From positions 1 to 64,000 of IMG/VR virus record IMGVR_UViG_3300038425_000083: 64,000 nt of DNA; one strand, given 5' to 3'. This document shows, in pieces, positions 62,715 through 64,000 of this stretch (positions within the stretch are counted from its first letter, which is position 1; every line of letters starts with the position of its first letter). A model generated the notes under the pieces. It searched no databases, was not told the DNA's origin, and saw nothing but the letters and a program-made list of their open reading frames with translations. The position numbers and the translations under genes are program-made. The DNA is from a virus.

Positions 62715-63562
62715 TTAAAAGCTTTAAAATCAAGGAGTTACGAAAGTTTTTTGTAAGACGTATTGCAGCAGTTGGGGATTTACATTTGATGTCGAGGTAT
62801 TCATTATTTCCTCCGGAGTTTGAGACAGAACAAGGAAATATATTTAAAGCAAGTCCGGGGCAACAACAAATATGGGAATCTTATCAAAACTTTCTTCATG
62901 TTTGTGATGAATGGGAGGTCGATACAGTTCTTGTTGCATCTGATTTGGTTCATGGACAGAATGCAAAAGAAAGAGGAATGGGTCTGATAAGCACAAACAT
63001 GAATGAACAAATTCAGTTAGCAGAGCTAACTTTGAGGCCTCTCCTTAAAGGAAGGGAGTCTCACTGGGTTAGTGGATCGGGATACCATAACTCTGTTCAG
63101 GGAATGTATGTTGAAGAAGAACTTTGCACGAAGTTGGGAAAGGAGAAGGACATAACTACAAATTGGTATGGCACCGTAGCAAACTTAAAGGTTAAGCCTT
63201 TCGATAAGATAATCAATTTAACTCACGGTGGTGGAAGAGCGATGTATTATCGAGAGACATTGGCTGCCAGAGAAATCATTTATGGTAAGGTAGCAGAAGT
63301 TAATCAAAAACTTCCAAGAATTGATATGTATGTTCATGGTCACTTCCATTGGTATTGCTACATGCATCAAGGGAATGTCCATCATTTACAATTACCAGGA
63401 TTTACTGCTTATGAACCGGTTCCGATATTCACCCCTTCTTACACAAGGGCCCAGCCAGACATTGGGGGAGCTCTAATTATGTTTGATCAGAGCGGAAGAA
63501 TCACGGTTTGGCACTTCTTGTATCCTCTTCCTCATATTAGCGATGAGGTGACAGGGATTTAA
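62678..63562 (+). CDS. Metallophosphoesterase, 294 aa
   Basis: AAAGGAG decides ATG 62678, overlapping the NUMOD3 gene. Motifs: GDLHLMSRYS, VASDLVHG, GSGYHN in the GNHD position, LTHGGG, and VHGHFHWY. The first Asp pair and the GHxH end fit the calcineurin-like fold, but GNHD is changed to GSGYHN, so metal binding may differ. Phage members act on nucleic acids or nucleotides. Distinct from the enzyme at 19270. Confidence 0.78.
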   Translation: MRKSKSDSGLEMIKSFKIKELRKFFVRRIAAVGDLHLMSRYSLFPPEFETEQGNIFKASPGQQQIWESYQNFLHVCDEWEVDTVLVASDLVHGQNAKERGMGLISTNMNEQIQLAELTLRPLLKGRESHWVSGSGYHNSVQGMYVEEELCTKLGKEKDITTNWYGTVANLKVKPFDKIINLTHGGGRAMYYRETLAAREIIYGKVAEVNQKLPRIDMYVHGHFHWYCYMHQGNVHHLQLPGFTAYEPVPIFTPSYTRAQPDIGGALIMFDQSGRITVWHFLYPLPHISDEVTGI

Positions 63563-63564
63563 AA

Positions 63565-63729
63565 ATGAAGATTACAGAAAAGCAAGCCGTAGTGATGTTT
63601 GATATTTTGAGGCACGCAATTCAGTTCGCAGGTGGATTTGCTGGATATCCCACAAAAACACTTATAGATGTCTACGATCAAATAATCAATCAACAGAGTA
63701 ATGATCTTGTGGAGTTAGACAAGACATAG
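63565..63729 (+). CDS. Conserved small phage protein, 54 aa
   Basis: ATG 63565 two bases after the phosphoesterase stop. ITEKQAVVMFDILRHAIQFAGGF and LIDVYDQIINQQSNDLVEL resemble a short helical phage protein found next to metallophosphoesterases. Ends at the class A copy 2. Confidence 0.6.
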   Translation: MKITEKQAVVMFDILRHAIQFAGGFAGYPTKTLIDVYDQIINQQSNDLVELDKT

Positions 63730-63730
63730 A

Positions 63731-63770
63731 GAGACACAAGGACATCCTTATATAATTAATAATGTAGACT
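63731..63770 (+). promoter_or_regulatory. Class A repeated promoter-like element, copy 2
   Basis: GAGACACAAGGACATCC then TTATATAATTAATAATGTAG. Matches copy 3 over about 40 bases. A terminator follows after about 30 bases, so the transcript would be very short. Confidence 0.55.
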
Positions 63771-63799
63771 AAGAATACCTTAGAGAGACATAGAACCAG

Positions 63800-63831
63800 A
63801 AGCCAGGGGTTGTCTTGATCCTTGGCTTTTT
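63800..63831 (+). terminator. Intrinsic terminator after class A copy 2
   Basis: AAGCCAGGGG pairs with TCCTTGGCTT (ten pairs, two G-T) around a nine-base loop, followed by a run of Ts (63827-63831). It closes the 62-63.7 kb unit or a short RNA from copy 2. Confidence 0.7.
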
Positions 63832-63838
63832 CTTCAAG

Positions 63839-63880
63839 GGACACATAAGCACATCATTATATAAATTAAAGTATAGGCAA
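63839..63880 (+). promoter_or_regulatory. Class A repeated promoter-like element, copy 3
   Basis: GGACACATAAGCACATCA then TTATATAAATTAAAGTATAG. Directly before the gene at 63885, with no terminator between. Confidence 0.58.
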
Positions 63881-63884
63881 ATGT

Positions 63885-64000
63885 ATGTCAGTTGCTTTAG
63901 AGATAATCCGAAGGACAATTCAATCTGATCTGGATAGATTTAAAAAGGCAATCCAAGAAAAAGAATTAGAACATAAGAAACATCATGTCCATGATACGAT
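63885..64000 (+). CDS. Helical protein, N-terminal part (cut by window end)
   Basis: ATG 63885 is preferred to ATG 63881, which soon meets a stop. The 38 visible residues are helical and charged (ALEIIRRTIQSDLDRFKKAI, QEKELEHKKHH). The frame stays open to the window end. Unknown. Confidence 0.55.
   Translation, partial: MSVALEIIRRTIQSDLDRFKKAIQEKELEHKKHHVHDT

Overview
This window looks like part of a large double-stranded DNA tailed-phage genome (Caudoviricetes). It carries a large terminase (9.5-11.2 kb), a portal protein (38.0-39.7 kb), a Mu-F/SPP1-gp7-type head morphogenesis domain (55.1 kb), a ParB-like protein, two tRNAs and freestanding homing-endonuclease-type proteins. Every gene I can support is on the + strand. 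Genes are tightly packed, commonly overlap as ATGA or TAATG, and usually have AGGAG-type ribosome binding sites. The DNA is AT-rich. The host is a bacterium I cannot name; a lipoprotein and many single-span membrane peptides are compatible with a Gram-negative host but do not prove one. I see no major capsid, tail, integrase, lysin or DNA polymerase gene, so the genome extends well beyond this window.

Layout. 0-9.3 kb: a VWA protein cut by the window start, a PurZ/PurA-like adenylosuccinate synthetase, tRNA-Ile(UAU), tRNA-Gln(UUG), many small zinc-ribbon or membrane proteins, a lipoprotein, ParB and a possible small terminase. 9.3-12.5 kb: a structured intergenic region, the large terminase, and the first copies of a repeated promoter-like element. 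12.5-37.9 kb: accessory proteins dominated by a recurring basic tag (core KSSEGAKKAWETRR-GGSH), among them multidomain proteins of 1007, 1154 and 731 residues. These contain HExxH metalloprotease modules and a complete poxvirus/bacterial-type topoisomerase IB. 38-42.5 kb: portal, small proteins and another tagged metalloprotease. 42.6-49.3 kb: one continuous operon with a collagen-like protein, lysine 2,3-aminomutase (radical SAM), an ATP-grasp ligase, a C39-like cysteine protease, an AdoMet-decarboxylase-fold pyruvoyl enzyme and an M14 carboxypeptidase/deacylase. 49.3-55 kb: a HAD phosphatase, a tagged zincin-GNAT protein, a GT4 glycosyltransferase, a papain-like protease and small proteins. 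55.1-61.8 kb: a 2230-residue polyvalent protein (MuF, GHKL ATPase, zincin, ART-like, tRNA-nucleotidyltransferase-like plus HD, ParB-like, second zincin). 61.8-64 kb: zinc ribbons, NUMOD3 repeats, a metallophosphoesterase and regulatory repeats.

How the genes may work together (inference). At many domain junctions and N-termini the sequence reads hydrophobic-V-I-[L/I/F]-E-K-S/A and then, in many cases, the basic tag. The I-x-E step resembles the [L/I]-x-E cleavage rule of T4-type prohead proteases, and the short leader resembles the capsid-targeting leader of T4 internal proteins. My main hypothesis is that this phage loads a large set of enzymes (proteases, topoisomerase IB, NTase, ART-like and acetyltransferase domains) into its capsid as leader-tagged polyproteins that are cut during maturation and injected with the DNA. 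A second candidate system is the 43-48.5 kb amino-acid/amine cassette, which looks able to make and attach unusual amino acids or amines to an unknown target.
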